Both the position numbers and the translations under genes were made by a program. The notes beneath the pieces are model-generated. The model did no database searches. It was not told the origin of the DNA and was given only the letters and a program-made list of their open reading frames with translations. Of a DNA stretch of 64,000 nucleotides, positions 55,731-64,000 are shown in pieces (positions within the stretch are counted from its first letter, which is position 1; each line of letters opens with the position of its first letter). Source of the DNA: DT-111 sp965263225 (GTDB lineage: Bacteria > Bacteroidota > Bacteroidia > Chitinophagales > Saprospiraceae); the NCBI GenBank assembly GCA_965263225.1, contig CBDHHG010000051.1, positions 496,001-560,000 of the forward strand, written 5' to 3'.

Positions 55731-56633
55731 ATGAAATTAAACGCTTTTGTGCTCTTACTGATCGGGCTACTAGGTCTACAAGCTTGTGGAGGCAATGAAA
55801 ATACTGGCATTGAACAACTAGAAGCCAAGGTAGAAGAAAATCCAACACCGGAAGATGCCGATGCCTTGATCGCTCTATACCGAGATTATATTGACACCCA
55901 TCCAGAAGACGCTGAACAGAACTCTCGTTATTTATACCGGGCAGCAGGTCTATTGTATCGATTAAATCGACACAATGATGCGTCCAGATTACTGAAGGAA
56001 GCGATAAAGGACTACCATGGAGCAAGCCAAACTGCTGGTAATGCCTACCTACTGGCCACCATCCAAGAAGAAAAGCTAAATAATCCAGTTTTGGCTACTA
56101 GTGTCTATCAAGCACTTGACAAGGCCTTTCCTTCCTTCAAACAGGCTGGCGAGGTAAAGGCAAAATTATCAGCCGACCTCCCTCCTATTCAGACTCGAAT
56201 CGACACGCTCGCCAAAGGTATTTTCGATCTAAGCACCGGTCGGGTTAATCGCCGGACGGCTAATAACTTCATCGAGAGTTGTGATCTGTATAGCATCATC
56301 GTACCAGATGATCCCATTAGTCCAGAATTATTACACAAAGCAGGAGAAGCTGCCAGAGCAACTCGTGCCTTTAACTCCGCTCTGGACATTTACGATCGTC
56401 TTTACAAGCGGTATCCCACCTTTGAGAAGGCCCCGCAGGCCCTTTTTCTCATGGCTTTCACCTTGGATAATGATTTGCAAAGGCATGATGAAGCCAAAGT
56501 GCTTTATGAAAGCTTCCTAGAAAAATATCCAGCGGATGATTTCGCCGATGACACTCAGTTCCTATTACAAAATCTGGGTAAAACGGATGAGGAGATTATC
56601 CAGTCTTTTGAAAGTCAAAATGAGAGTCAATAA
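55731..56633 (+). CDS. TPR-repeat lipoprotein
   Basis: This 300-residue lipoprotein has the lipobox LQAC (Cys19) after a hydrophobic signal. The rest is helical, with TPR-like units: NSRYLYRAAGLLYRLNRHNDASRLLKEA (hence residue 65-95), then AGEAARATRAFNSALDIYDRLYKRYPTFEKAPQA and MAFTLDNDLQRHDEAKVLYESFLEKYP near 200-275. The repeat pattern resembles YbgF/BamD-type scaffold lipoproteins, though no specific partner is visible. It probably acts in the periplasm as a protein-interaction platform. It converges with the OmpA/TSP3 gene across a shared hairpin. Confidence 0.86.
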   Translation: MKLNAFVLLLIGLLGLQACGGNENTGIEQLEAKVEENPTPEDADALIALYRDYIDTHPEDAEQNSRYLYRAAGLLYRLNRHNDASRLLKEAIKDYHGASQTAGNAYLLATIQEEKLNNPVLATSVYQALDKAFPSFKQAGEVKAKLSADLPPIQTRIDTLAKGIFDLSTGRVNRRTANNFIESCDLYSIIVPDDPISPELLHKAGEAARATRAFNSALDIYDRLYKRYPTFEKAPQALFLMAFTLDNDLQRHDEAKVLYESFLEKYPADDFADDTQFLLQNLGKTDEEIIQSFESQNESQ

Positions 56634-56637
56634 CTTT

Positions 56638-56674
56638 AAAAAGTAAGCCCAACTACCTATTTGAGTAGTTGGGC
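56638..56674 (-). terminator. Terminator at the end of the OmpA/TSP3 gene
   Basis: 10-bp perfect stem GCCCAACTAC/GTAGTTGGGC (56647-56656 with 56665-56674, 8-nt loop). On the minus strand it is followed by a T-rich tract (TTACTTTTTA), so it suits the minus-strand gene. On the plus strand it could only partly stop the TPR gene. Confidence 0.7.
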
Positions 56675-56709
56675 CTGCTCCGAGTTTATCCTTATGGATA
56701 TATCTCACA

Positions 56710-58134
56710 TTATTCTAGGAATAGATTGAATTCCACCCTTCTATTTTGATCTCTTCCCGCTTTATACTTATTGTTGGCGATAGGCTGTGTCTCACCATAA
56801 CCGGTATAGCTTAATCGAGAGGCATCAATTCCTTTACCGACCAGGTAATCATAGCAAGCTTTAGCACGCTGTTCGGACAGTCGCTGGTTTGTTTTAGAAC
56901 TACCAATGCTGTCCGTGTGGCCGTTAATCGAACATTTGTAATCAGGGTATCGACTTAAGATGTCGACAATCTGATCGAGAATACCAGTCGAGTTCGCTTT
57001 CAATTCAGCTCTACCCGTCTGAAACTGAACCGCTTGAACAGCTAGATCTAAGGTCTCCTTATCCTCCTCCGTAATTTCGGGGCAGCCATTGTTACTGGCT
57101 GGTCCTTTCGTTTCAGGACATTTATCTTCGGCATCTAGTACTCCATCTCCATCCCCATCCGGGCAACCATTGGTAGCTGGAGGACCAGCCTCATCTGGGC
57201 ACTTATCCTGCGCATTGGCAATTCCATCGCCATCCCCATCCGGGCAACCATTGGTAGCGACTGTTCCTGTTTCATTCGGACAGGCATCTTCCCGATCTAC
57301 TATACCATCTCCGTCGGAATCCTTCAAGGGGCAACCACCATTATCTGCTGGGCCACTCTCATTCGGGCAATTATCTTCTGAATCAATTATACCATCTGAA
57401 TCGGTGTCAGGGCAGCCACCAAATTCAGCCAAGCCCGCCGTTTCTGGACATTTATCATCGCCATCAGTGACTCCATCACCATCGGAGTCAGGGCAACCAT
57501 TTAAACCAGGGAGTCCTGCCACCGTTGGACATAGATCTTGATCGTCAGGCACTCCGTCATTATCACTATCTACAATCGGTGGTGGAGCAGGTTCTCCATC
57601 ACCAATGATGAAATGTACGCCAAGACCTAGCTGTAAATGATTTCGATCATCTCTAAAATTTACTCGGTATTCCCCTCGGGTAGAAAGATAAAAATGCCGT
57701 GCCAGCCTGAAGTTAATACCAGCTCCCAGTGGTACTTCAACACCTACATGATCAAAATCTTCCACATTTACTCCAACTCCCGCAAGCAAGTAAGGATATA
57801 GAAAGAAGGGCTCTCGAAAGAATTTCAATTGCAGCGTAGCATCCAAACCTAATGTACCGGCCTTATTGGTTTGTCCAATTTGTTCTGGCGGTAAAAGTAT
57901 CTGATTAAGTCGCAAGGGAACCCCCAGATTAAGGAAACTATTGAGATGACGAACATATTCTAATTCAATCCCTCCTCCGAATTCGTTATCGATAAATTCT
58001 TGATCAACCGCCCATTGATAATTGGGAAAGACAGCCCGGGCGCCTAGCCCATCTGGTGCTTCTTTGTACTGTCCAAATGCGGTAAGTCCCATAAAACAAA
58101 GGGAAAGCCCAAGAATGAATACTTTCTTTTGCAT
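56710..58134 (-). CDS. Outer-membrane OmpA family protein with thrombospondin type 3 repeats
   Basis: This 474-residue protein has a signal peptide (MQKKVFILGLSLCFMGLTAFG), an eight-strand-like barrel region (about 25-185; RHFYLSTRGEYRVNFRD), then six or seven calcium-binding TSP3 repeats at about 190-355 with the DSDGDGIxDxxDxCP pattern and Cys pairs in each. A C-terminal OmpA domain follows (about 360-474: VQFQTGRAELKANSTG, INGHTDSIGSSKTN, LSEQRAKACYDYLVGKG, QNRRVEFNLFLE). This is a standard Bacteroidota outer-membrane/peptidoglycan linker in which the repeats bind calcium as a rigid spacer. Confidence 0.94.
   Translation of the reverse strand: MQKKVFILGLSLCFMGLTAFGQYKEAPDGLGARAVFPNYQWAVDQEFIDNEFGGGIELEYVRHLNSFLNLGVPLRLNQILLPPEQIGQTNKAGTLGLDATLQLKFFREPFFLYPYLLAGVGVNVEDFDHVGVEVPLGAGINFRLARHFYLSTRGEYRVNFRDDRNHLQLGLGVHFIIGDGEPAPPPIVDSDNDGVPDDQDLCPTVAGLPGLNGCPDSDGDGVTDGDDKCPETAGLAEFGGCPDTDSDGIIDSEDNCPNESGPADNGGCPLKDSDGDGIVDREDACPNETGTVATNGCPDGDGDGIANAQDKCPDEAGPPATNGCPDGDGDGVLDAEDKCPETKGPASNNGCPEITEEDKETLDLAVQAVQFQTGRAELKANSTGILDQIVDILSRYPDYKCSINGHTDSIGSSKTNQRLSEQRAKACYDYLVGKGIDASRLSYTGYGETQPIANNKYKAGRDQNRRVEFNLFLE
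57149..57258. repeat. 29-bp identical direct repeat within TSP3-coding region
   Basis: Positions 57149-57177 and 57230-57258 are identical over 29 bp, 81 bp (27 codons) apart, encoding part of adjacent TSP3 units. This indicates recent duplication or gene conversion within the repeat array and could drive unequal recombination. Confidence 0.8.
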
Positions 58135-58302
58135 TGCGTTGGGTTTAGCATGAGTAAATGTAGTAAACGGATCTGTAGCACCTTCTCTGGTGATTCACTA
58201 AGAAGGCTATGTTCTTAGGACGTCTGATTCTTACTAGAGATTAGAAGATAGGAGTATTCTATCAAAATTTGGTGAGCAAGTACGTTTTTCAGGTGATGAA
58301 AC

Positions 58303-59244
58303 CTAGCTTTCGAGCAAACCACGGCCCTCCTTATTGATCTTGCCGTCTTTGTTTAATTTCTTCATCAGACGGTCCAGAATGCCATTTATGAAGTCCTTGC
58401 TCTTTTCGGTACTATAAAGCTTAGCAATTTCCACAAACTCATTCAAGGTAACCTTGGTCGGAATAGTCGGAAAATTCATTAATTCGCATAATGCCATCTT
58501 AAGGAGAATCATATCAATGGCAGCCACTCGGTCAGCGTCCCAATTCTTCAATGTTGGTTCGATCAGTTCCAATAGGTCCGCATCTTCGTGGTATACCTTG
58601 TGCAGGAGTAATTCGCCAAACTCCTTGACGGCCTCATCTGATGGCTGATAATTTTGATAAAACTCTTCACTGGTAACGGGTAAAGCCTTAAGCGTTTTCT
58701 TGATGGCCCCCACCACCAAGGACTTATCATCGATCCAAAGCGGATAGTTATCATCTAATACCTCAGTGAAACTTTCATTGTTGAGACAATGCTTGAAGAG
58801 CGCCAAGAGGATATCTTTGTGATCACTATGTTGGCTATTACTTTGCTTCAAATAGGCCTTATATTGATCTGTCTTGGCAAAATCCATATAGAACTGACGC
58901 ACCTGATCTTCATCAATTCTAGCGGGCAGTTTATGCCCTCGAATCAAACTATTAAAAGCGTCGTTATGGAGTAGGGAAGTGATCAGCGGATTCTCAGCCA
59001 GCTTGGCTGTAAAACGTTTATCATCATCGGTGGGCCGGAGTTTAGCTTGTCGCTTCTCAAGATCTTTGTTGGCGTACTCAGCGACGCGAATAAGTAGAAG
59101 AAGGTTGAATAAATACAATTCAAAAGATAGAAATACTATCTTACGGTATTGCTTGAGGGCACCATCATAGGTCAAATCTTGGTCCCTACTTAGGGTATAT
59201 AGCATCTGCATTACTTTAATGCGGACGTTTCTTCTACTTAGCAT
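58303..59244 (-). CDS. nusB: Transcription antitermination factor NusB, long Bacteroidota form
   Basis: This 313-residue protein carries the NusB fold in two parts: an N-terminal start SRRNVRIKVMQMLYTLSRD and a C-terminal NusB domain at about 190-300 (LIEPTLKNWDADRVAAIDMILLKMALCELMNFPTIPTKVTLNEFVEIAKLYSTEKSKDFINGILD, of which the NEFVEIAKLYS segment is diagnostic). NusB binds boxA RNA with NusE to allow antitermination in rRNA operons. It is about twice the length of E. coli NusB because of a large helical insertion (about 30-190), as is usual in Bacteroidota. Confidence 0.92.
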   Translation of the reverse strand: MLSRRNVRIKVMQMLYTLSRDQDLTYDGALKQYRKIVFLSFELYLFNLLLLIRVAEYANKDLEKRQAKLRPTDDDKRFTAKLAENPLITSLLHNDAFNSLIRGHKLPARIDEDQVRQFYMDFAKTDQYKAYLKQSNSQHSDHKDILLALFKHCLNNESFTEVLDDNYPLWIDDKSLVVGAIKKTLKALPVTSEEFYQNYQPSDEAVKEFGELLLHKVYHEDADLLELIEPTLKNWDADRVAAIDMILLKMALCELMNFPTIPTKVTLNEFVEIAKLYSTEKSKDFINGILDRLMKKLNKDGKINKEGRGLLES

Positions 59245-59422
59245 ATCTTCAATTCAACTCCTTTGGGGAATAGGTAGAACGTACCTGAATAATCGAAAAA
59301 GAATACGCATTGATTATACCTATTGAGTCTTTTTTTGTTCCAAAAGTATCACAGTATTTGTCTACTGGCTTTGGCGATACAAATAAAGGGCAATTTTTTC
59401 AAACTGCCCTCATTTTAAGTCT

Positions 59423-60913
59423 TTAATTTCCGTTTAATATATAATTGGATTTAATATCATCATATGAAGGTAACTTCTTGTAATGCCATTTCTTGACAAT
59501 TTCTCCATTGCGTAGCAGCACTAATCCAGGATTAGAACGAACGATGGTTTTCAACAAGATATCATCCGCCGTGTAAAATGGATAGGCACTTTGAGTGGCA
59601 TGTCGGAAATCATCAATGCGGCCATAATCTGAATAGGCTGTAATAGCAAAGGTACGATGGCCATCTTTTTCGGCAGCTTCCATAATCGGGTTCACAACCT
59701 CCACCCATGGTTTCATATAGCTAGATTCCCAATTGTACACATCAATCTGTTGCTGGCGCTTATTCGTCGCTACCACCGAGCGCTCCAGACGGAAGGAATC
59801 CGGAGCAATTTGGACAGTATCTATTTGATAAACGGTATCGGTCACCAATTGAATATCGGTACCATCGGTACCATACAAACGATAGGCAACAATCATAAAG
59901 CTGTACCCGTCTTGACTCAAAATATCTTCAGTGACCTCGTCCCCATTTTCATCACTCACTTCAAAATCACTGATCTTGGTAGCCTCAATTGCTGGTTCGG
60001 ATCGAACCTGTTCCAAATCCCATTCTTCTTTAGGATATTTCTTGAACTCCTTCATGTATTGATCAAAAGGAAGTTCAACTACCTTTTTACTTTCCTTATT
60101 GGTCATCTTATAGGCCAGAATTTCAACATTTGCCGCTGCCTCCGCCTCTAAAGCCTTCCGTTCAGCAACATTTACGCCTTCTTTGAAAGGACGGAAATCC
60201 GTATGCGGAAGATCCCATGAGAAGTTACTGAAGCAATACAAACTTACAGCTCCAATTGTCAAGCCTGTAATCAATAGTCTTGTTCCCCTGTTAAACAATT
60301 GGTGCTTCTGCTTGTAGGCTACAATAAAGAGGATCGCAGGTATCATTAGGAAGATATCCTTTAAGAAAGAAATCTTAGGCTTTAGCTTAAGGAAATCCCC
60401 AAAGCATCCACAATCCGTCACTTTCATATTGGTTTCGACATATGGTCCCCATTGCCCGAATTGGAAGAAATTCACTCCATCCGGCACATAACCGGTCAAG
60501 AAGGTGAAACCCGTTAGGAAAGTGAAGAAAAATACGATTGCAAAGAACACCCATGCCGTGAACTTTCTCATGGCTCCAAGTAGCAGCATTACCCCTAAAG
60601 CAATTTCCAATACAATCATAAAGACCGAGAAACCAACCGCATAATTGGAAAGCCAGGGGAATAGTGGAGCCAAGAAGGAAAACCAGGTCTCGCTAAAAGT
60701 AGATTCAAACTCCGCAAAGTATTGCTCCATTTTATAAGCAGTCCCTAAAGGATCAATTGCCTTAACCCAACCTGAAAAGATAAAAAGTGACCCCGCAAAA
60801 TTCTGCAGGTAACTCATCGGCCAATTTTTTACCTTCTTGAAAGTAAAGTGAACAATCAGGGTGAGAACTAAAGCTGCGATTCCTATGATTAGGATCAATT
60901 TACCAAGTGTCAT
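59423..60913 (-). CDS. DoxX-family membrane protein of the BT_3928 type
   Basis: This 496-residue protein has an N-terminal half with about seven hydrophobic helices, including a DoxX-like block (VFFAIVFFFTFLTGFTFL) and LQNFAGSLFIFSGWVKAIDPLG. A Cys-containing motif VTDCGCFGDFLKLKPK typical of the BT_3928 and MauE-like group sits near 170. The C-terminal half is soluble with a thioredoxin-like feel (VNPIMEAAEKDGHRTFAITAYSDY, PFYTADDILLKTIVRSNPGLVLLRNGEIVKKWH) but no CxxC. It probably handles quinone-linked or disulfide redox chemistry at the membrane, by analogy only. Confidence 0.85.
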   Translation of the reverse strand: MTLGKLILIIGIAALVLTLIVHFTFKKVKNWPMSYLQNFAGSLFIFSGWVKAIDPLGTAYKMEQYFAEFESTFSETWFSFLAPLFPWLSNYAVGFSVFMIVLEIALGVMLLLGAMRKFTAWVFFAIVFFFTFLTGFTFLTGYVPDGVNFFQFGQWGPYVETNMKVTDCGCFGDFLKLKPKISFLKDIFLMIPAILFIVAYKQKHQLFNRGTRLLITGLTIGAVSLYCFSNFSWDLPHTDFRPFKEGVNVAERKALEAEAAANVEILAYKMTNKESKKVVELPFDQYMKEFKKYPKEEWDLEQVRSEPAIEATKISDFEVSDENGDEVTEDILSQDGYSFMIVAYRLYGTDGTDIQLVTDTVYQIDTVQIAPDSFRLERSVVATNKRQQQIDVYNWESSYMKPWVEVVNPIMEAAEKDGHRTFAITAYSDYGRIDDFRHATQSAYPFYTADDILLKTIVRSNPGLVLLRNGEIVKKWHYKKLPSYDDIKSNYILNGN

Positions 60914-61047
60914 TGTACAGTATTTTTACCTCCTTCGCATATCGAAGAATAGATCAGCCGTAAATATAGCAGGATTCAAAAGGAGTTTTGAAAATAATCT
61001 GTGAATAATTGTTAAGCGGCTGTTAATACCCGGATCTATTGCCCTCC

Positions 61048-62487
61048 CTAAGAAGCCCACTTGGATGTGCTAAATATGGCCTTGGGATAGTCTTGTCCAA
61101 TCAGCAAATGCCAATCTTCTTGTTCCGGTTCAGTCAAGAGATCCGGCTGATGAACTTTAGTGGGAGGAAGGACTTCCAAGACCGGCAGCCAATGTTTCAC
61201 ATAGGCTCCCTGAGGGTCGTATCTTTTGGCTTGGGTGATAATATTAAAGTAGCGATTTTCTCTTGGATCACTCCCCACACCAGCAATGTAGTTCCAATTT
61301 CCGTAATTACTACAAGGATCATAGTCGATGAGGATAGATTCAAAATAATCTGCCCCTAGCTGCCAATTCACATTTAGGTCTTTAACTAAAAAACTAGCCA
61401 CGTTTTGTCGTCCGCGATTAGACATAAAACCAGTTCGTTTCAGCTCTTTCATATTCGCATCGATAAAAGGCACGCCGGTTTCCCCTGCAATCCATCGCTC
61501 TAGGAGTTTCCGGTCATCCGTCCATTCCCCATTAATCTCTCCTTTAATCCCTCCCTTCAAAAAGATCTTATTCCCGTGCTTTTTAGCCATAAAGCGGAAG
61601 AAATCTCGCCACATTAATTCAAAGAAAAGCCAATAGGTAGAGTCATTTGCCCCCTCTTGCTCTTCAAATTTCTTAATTTCCTGGTAGATGAGCTTGGGCG
61701 ACAGGCAGCCTTGGGAGAGCCAAGCGGAAAATTTGGAAGAATAATCTTCTCCCAACAAACCATTTCGCGTTTGTTTGTAGGTTTGTATTGATTTGGTTTC
61801 CCAGATAAAATGCCGCAGTCGCTCCATTCCTGCCGTTTCTCCCCCTTTAAAGACGATGGGAGCTTTCGCTTCCTCCTCACATCTGGACAATCCGAAGTCG
61901 GCTAAAGTCGGTATTTCTCCTGGTTCAACCCGAACACTTAGGCTTTTGAAGGCTTCAGAGGGTGTGGGTAATGGAGCACGTACGGCAACGAATCGTTCTA
62001 CTTCTTTGCGAAATTGGGTAAAGGTGTCCGGAGTATGGTGAATGGGAAAGGGAAGATCAGCCGTATAATACAACATTTTACCCCGAAAGAAGCGCACCTC
62101 TTGGCCGATTGACCAAAGGTTCTGCTCCAAGGCATCTTGCACATCAACTTCCTCTCTAGTGCGTTCGCGGTTACAAAGTACCCAACTAGACTTAACTTGT
62201 AGTGCCAGTTCGAAGAGGATTTCCTCTGGCTTCCCAACCCTAACGATCAGGTCGCTTTTTAGCTTCCGCAAACTTTCTCTGAGATCCTGAACAGCTTCTA
62301 TTATGAATTGAGCGCGAAAACAATCAGTTTTAGGAAAGCCGAATCTTGTCTTACCCCTAAATATTCGTTCATCAAAAATATAAACGGGAATCACTTCCTC
62401 TGCACTTTTTAAAGCGTCGGTCAGTGCTTCGTTATCGTGAAGACGCAGATCCTGTCGGAACCAAACAATAGCTCGTTTTTGTTGCAT
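61048..62487 (-). CDS. Cryptochrome DASH
   Basis: This 479-residue flavoprotein starts AIVWFRQDLRLHDNEAL. CRY-DASH features include TRNGLLGEDYSSKFSAWLS in the FAD domain, LMWRDFFRFMAKKHG, FMSNRGRQNVASFLVKDL and GNWNYIAGVGSDPRENRYFN. DASH proteins repair dimers mainly in single-stranded DNA and may also signal light. It is closer to DASH than the other photolyase at 54178, so the two are paralogues with different preferences. It is monocistronic between the DoxX gene and a SCO gene. No regulator is obvious. Confidence 0.94.
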   Translation of the reverse strand: MQQKRAIVWFRQDLRLHDNEALTDALKSAEEVIPVYIFDERIFRGKTRFGFPKTDCFRAQFIIEAVQDLRESLRKLKSDLIVRVGKPEEILFELALQVKSSWVLCNRERTREEVDVQDALEQNLWSIGQEVRFFRGKMLYYTADLPFPIHHTPDTFTQFRKEVERFVAVRAPLPTPSEAFKSLSVRVEPGEIPTLADFGLSRCEEEAKAPIVFKGGETAGMERLRHFIWETKSIQTYKQTRNGLLGEDYSSKFSAWLSQGCLSPKLIYQEIKKFEEQEGANDSTYWLFFELMWRDFFRFMAKKHGNKIFLKGGIKGEINGEWTDDRKLLERWIAGETGVPFIDANMKELKRTGFMSNRGRQNVASFLVKDLNVNWQLGADYFESILIDYDPCSNYGNWNYIAGVGSDPRENRYFNIITQAKRYDPQGAYVKHWLPVLEVLPPTKVHQPDLLTEPEQEDWHLLIGQDYPKAIFSTSKWAS

Positions 62488-62803
62488 AGTCAGGGCTTTT
62501 GAAAGTCTCCATTAGGCTATCTTGCACTTCGTCCTTTCTATCAGAGTAGCTTTTATGTTCAATGTCCTCCACAAGAAGAAAAGCAGCAGCACCGAAATAG
62601 CCGAAATTCTGAAATAGGTGATTGTCGAGTGATTCAAAACACCTTTCCTACGCTTTCTATTTGTGTTAATAAAGGGTAGGAAAATCTCTCTTTGTTGGCT
62701 AATTATGGCAGTTTACTGTACAACAAAGAAGGGCCCATTTGGTTTGTCATTCTGAGGTAAGTTTATTTCTTTGGAGCGCAAATGTAAAAATCCTTACGGT
62801 AGC
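62488..62803. other. Intergenic region between DASH and SCO genes
   Basis: No gene seen. It contains one 8-bp inverted repeat CTTTGTTG/CAACAAAG (62690-62697 with 62721-62728) of uncertain meaning; no clear consensus promoter was found for either divergent gene. Confidence 0.35.
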
Positions 62804-63445
62804 ATGAAAAATTCATCCTCCTATCCGCTTGTTTTTAAGCTAGTAATGTTTTCGGTGCTGGTCATTGCTCTCTCCTGTGGTTCAGGTAATAAAGATCTTC
62901 CTATTCTGAATCGTCAGGTGGAAAAAGATGGGGAACTCGTTCACAAAAGGATTCCTCCTTTTTCTTTCATCAACCAGGATAGTCAAGTGGTCAATAATGA
63001 GACTTTTAGCGGAAAGGCCTATGTGGTTGACTTCTTTTTCACTTCCTGTCCAACGATCTGCCCAAAGCTAGCTCAAGAGATGCTAAAAATACATGATCAC
63101 TTCGAGGCTGAGCCAGATCTAGCCCTGCTATCCCATACCATTGACCCTAAGCGGGACTCGGTGGCTAAGTTAACCCATTATGCCAGGAATCTAGGCGTGA
63201 GCAGCGCTCGCTGGCATTTTGTGACTGGAGAAAAGTCAGAATTATTTCAGATTGCGGACGACTATTTCAACATTGTAATAGAAAACCCCGATGTCCCCGG
63301 AGGATTAGATCATAGTGGCCGATTAGTGCTGGTAGATAAGGATAAACACATACGGGCCTTTTGTAATGGCACAGACTCGGAGGAGGTAGATCAGTTTATC
63401 GTCAAAATTGAGCAACTTTTAGTCGAAGAAAAGAAAGTTGACTAA
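62804..63445 (+). CDS. SCO1/SenC-family lipoprotein (copper chaperone/thiol reductase)
   Basis: I place the start at ATG 62804 (213 residues; a TTG at 62771 is also open). The lipobox ALSC puts the lipidated Cys at 25. The thioredoxin-like domain has the copper-binding CxxxC pair C82/C86 in FTSCPTICPK and the third ligand H170 in GLDHSGRLVLVD; HTIDPKRDSV is also conserved. SCO proteins help assemble the CuA centre of cytochrome c oxidase or reduce thiols on it. The next gene is a cytochrome c lipoprotein, fitting a respiratory context. Confidence 0.93.
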   Translation: MKNSSSYPLVFKLVMFSVLVIALSCGSGNKDLPILNRQVEKDGELVHKRIPPFSFINQDSQVVNNETFSGKAYVVDFFFTSCPTICPKLAQEMLKIHDHFEAEPDLALLSHTIDPKRDSVAKLTHYARNLGVSSARWHFVTGEKSELFQIADDYFNIVIENPDVPGGLDHSGRLVLVDKDKHIRAFCNGTDSEEVDQFIVKIEQLLVEEKKVD

Positions 63446-63535
63446 AGTTAGCCTATCATTGTATCCAATGGGCTAATTCTTAACCAAAGTAGCGTTCCTC
63501 TGGTTCTGTTATCAGAATAGGACAAAAGTAGATTT

Positions 63536-63946
63536 ATGCGAATTATTAGCAGTGTTTTAAGAGTGGTACTAGTTGCTGGCATCTTATTTTTTAATGCCTG
63601 TAAAGACACACCCTTCCAACAAGGAAAAATTTTGTATGAAAACTTTTGTGCCAATTGCCACATGGACGATGGCAGTGGATTGGAAGGCCTTATTCCTCCA
63701 CTTGCGCAAGCTGACTATTACCAGGAAAATGTATTGAAAAGTGCCTGTTTAATTCGCTATGGAATGGAAGGGCCAGTAGAAGTCAATGGCAGGACCTATA
63801 ACCAACCTATGCCAGGCACGGATAAATTGACTGAATTTGAAATCGCAAATATCCTCAACTACATCAATGCGACCTGGTATGATGACTTGCCATATGTCAA
63901 GCTAGAGGATGTCCGAGCCATGTTGCAAAGTTGCAAGCCGGATTAA
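63536..63946 (+). CDS. Class I cytochrome c lipoprotein
   Basis: This 136-residue protein has a signal peptide ending in a lipobox NAC (C22), a c-type haem site CANCH (C38, C41, H42) near the N-terminus, and the probable axial Met ligand M92 in NQPMPG. The fold is a single-haem class I cytochrome, membrane-tethered, and probably shuttles electrons to a terminal oxidase. It follows the SCO gene by 90 bp on the same strand and is probably co-transcribed. Cys71 lies outside the haem motif. Confidence 0.93.
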   Translation: MRIISSVLRVVLVAGILFFNACKDTPFQQGKILYENFCANCHMDDGSGLEGLIPPLAQADYYQENVLKSACLIRYGMEGPVEVNGRTYNQPMPGTDKLTEFEIANILNYINATWYDDLPYVKLEDVRAMLQSCKPD

Positions 63947-63948
63947 TT

Positions 63949-64000
63949 CTAAAAGCCTATTTTGACGGAGGCACTTGGCAAGATTGGGAATTGATTCACC
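63949..64000 (-). CDS. Possible 3' end of an outer-membrane protein gene
   Basis: Reading the minus strand from the right edge, one frame gives sixteen codons ending in SASVKIGF and a TAG stop (63951-63949). A C-terminal Phe after alternating residues is the usual end of Bacteroidota outer-membrane barrels. With so little sequence the call is weak. Confidence 0.3.
   Translation of the reverse strand, partial: VNQFPILPSASVKIGF

Noticed and set aside
57149..57258. Regularly spaced 29-bp repeats resembling a CRISPR array
   Set aside because: Only two exact copies, in frame within a coding sequence, with spacers that encode the same domain.
57089..57541. 150-codon open frame on the plus strand, rich in Pro/Ser/Gly repeats
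   Set aside because: It is the antisense of the TSP3 repeats; low-complexity composition follows from the repeated Asp/Gly codons on the true strand.
59657..60151. 164-codon open frame on the plus strand
   Set aside because: Fully inside the BT_3928-type gene on the other strand and has no family features.

Overview
The window is chromosomal DNA from a member of the Bacteroidota. The reasons are: recurring promoters of the TTG-N19-22-TAnnTTTG type, which is characteristic of that phylum; outer-membrane proteins with thrombospondin type 3 repeats plus an OmpA domain; a BT_3928-like DoxX protein; a Bacteroidota-style long NusB; a large TamB homologue; and MG2/TonB-plug and LysM cell-envelope proteins. 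The gene set looks most like a free-living aerobic Saprospiria-type organism, but that finer placement is inference. I found no insertion sequence, prophage, CRISPR array, rRNA or tRNA. Most of the window is ordinary core and envelope gene content, tightly packed on both strands.

Layout. 1-5.0 kb: a truncated OmpA-type protein, fmt, and a complete TRAP transporter whose receptor gene faces its two permease genes with no spacer. 5.1-8.2 kb: a peptidoglycan glucosaminidase diverging from an amino-sugar-kinase-like gene coupled to pfkA. 8.3-12.3 kb: a minus-strand operon nrnA, FKBP lipoprotein, prfB (read through a programmed +1 frameshift) and a membrane protein broken by a one-base frameshift. 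12.4-17.4 kb: ndk, then an ECF sigma factor with an envelope-spanning partner, then mutS2. 17.6-21.3 kb: aroC and an MG2/plug protein. 21.3-30.1 kb: tamB with a small overlapping gene, an alpha/beta hydrolase, and folP coupled to an unidentified membrane protein. 30.5-35.3 kb: a DUF4230 protein with a TPMT-like methyltransferase, an orphan LuxR-type response regulator, and a triple-LysM secreted protein. 35.3-41.8 kb: a PfkB sugar kinase divergent from a GH31 alpha-glucosidase, and an acyl-CoA synthetase divergent from an AraC regulator. 41.9-49.4 kb: yidC, guaC, an aminotransferase, a lipoprotein, and an OmpA/helix-hairpin-helix membrane pair. 49.9-56.6 kb: ffh, an M16 protease, a photolyase and a TPR lipoprotein. 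56.7-64 kb: a TSP3-repeat OmpA protein, nusB, a DoxX-family protein, cryptochrome DASH, a SCO lipoprotein and a cytochrome c lipoprotein, with a possible gene end at the right edge.

Working together: glucosaminidase, the amino-sugar kinase and Pfk could connect wall turnover to glycolysis. The PfkB kinase and GH31 enzyme look like an intracellular alpha-glucan/sugar module. YidC, Ffh and TamB serve membrane and envelope biogenesis. SCO plus cytochrome c point to aerobic respiration, and the two photolyase-family genes fit a light-exposed habitat.

The strongest points for a second look are: the ECF sigma factor beside a protein that seems to join a cytoplasmic anti-sigma-like segment to an outer-membrane barrel; the helix-hairpin-helix/OmpA pair; the RF2 recoding site; the frameshifted gene just downstream of it; and a perfect 16-bp palindrome between promoter and start codon of the amino-sugar kinase. 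I did not find clear evidence of a wholly new multi-gene system.
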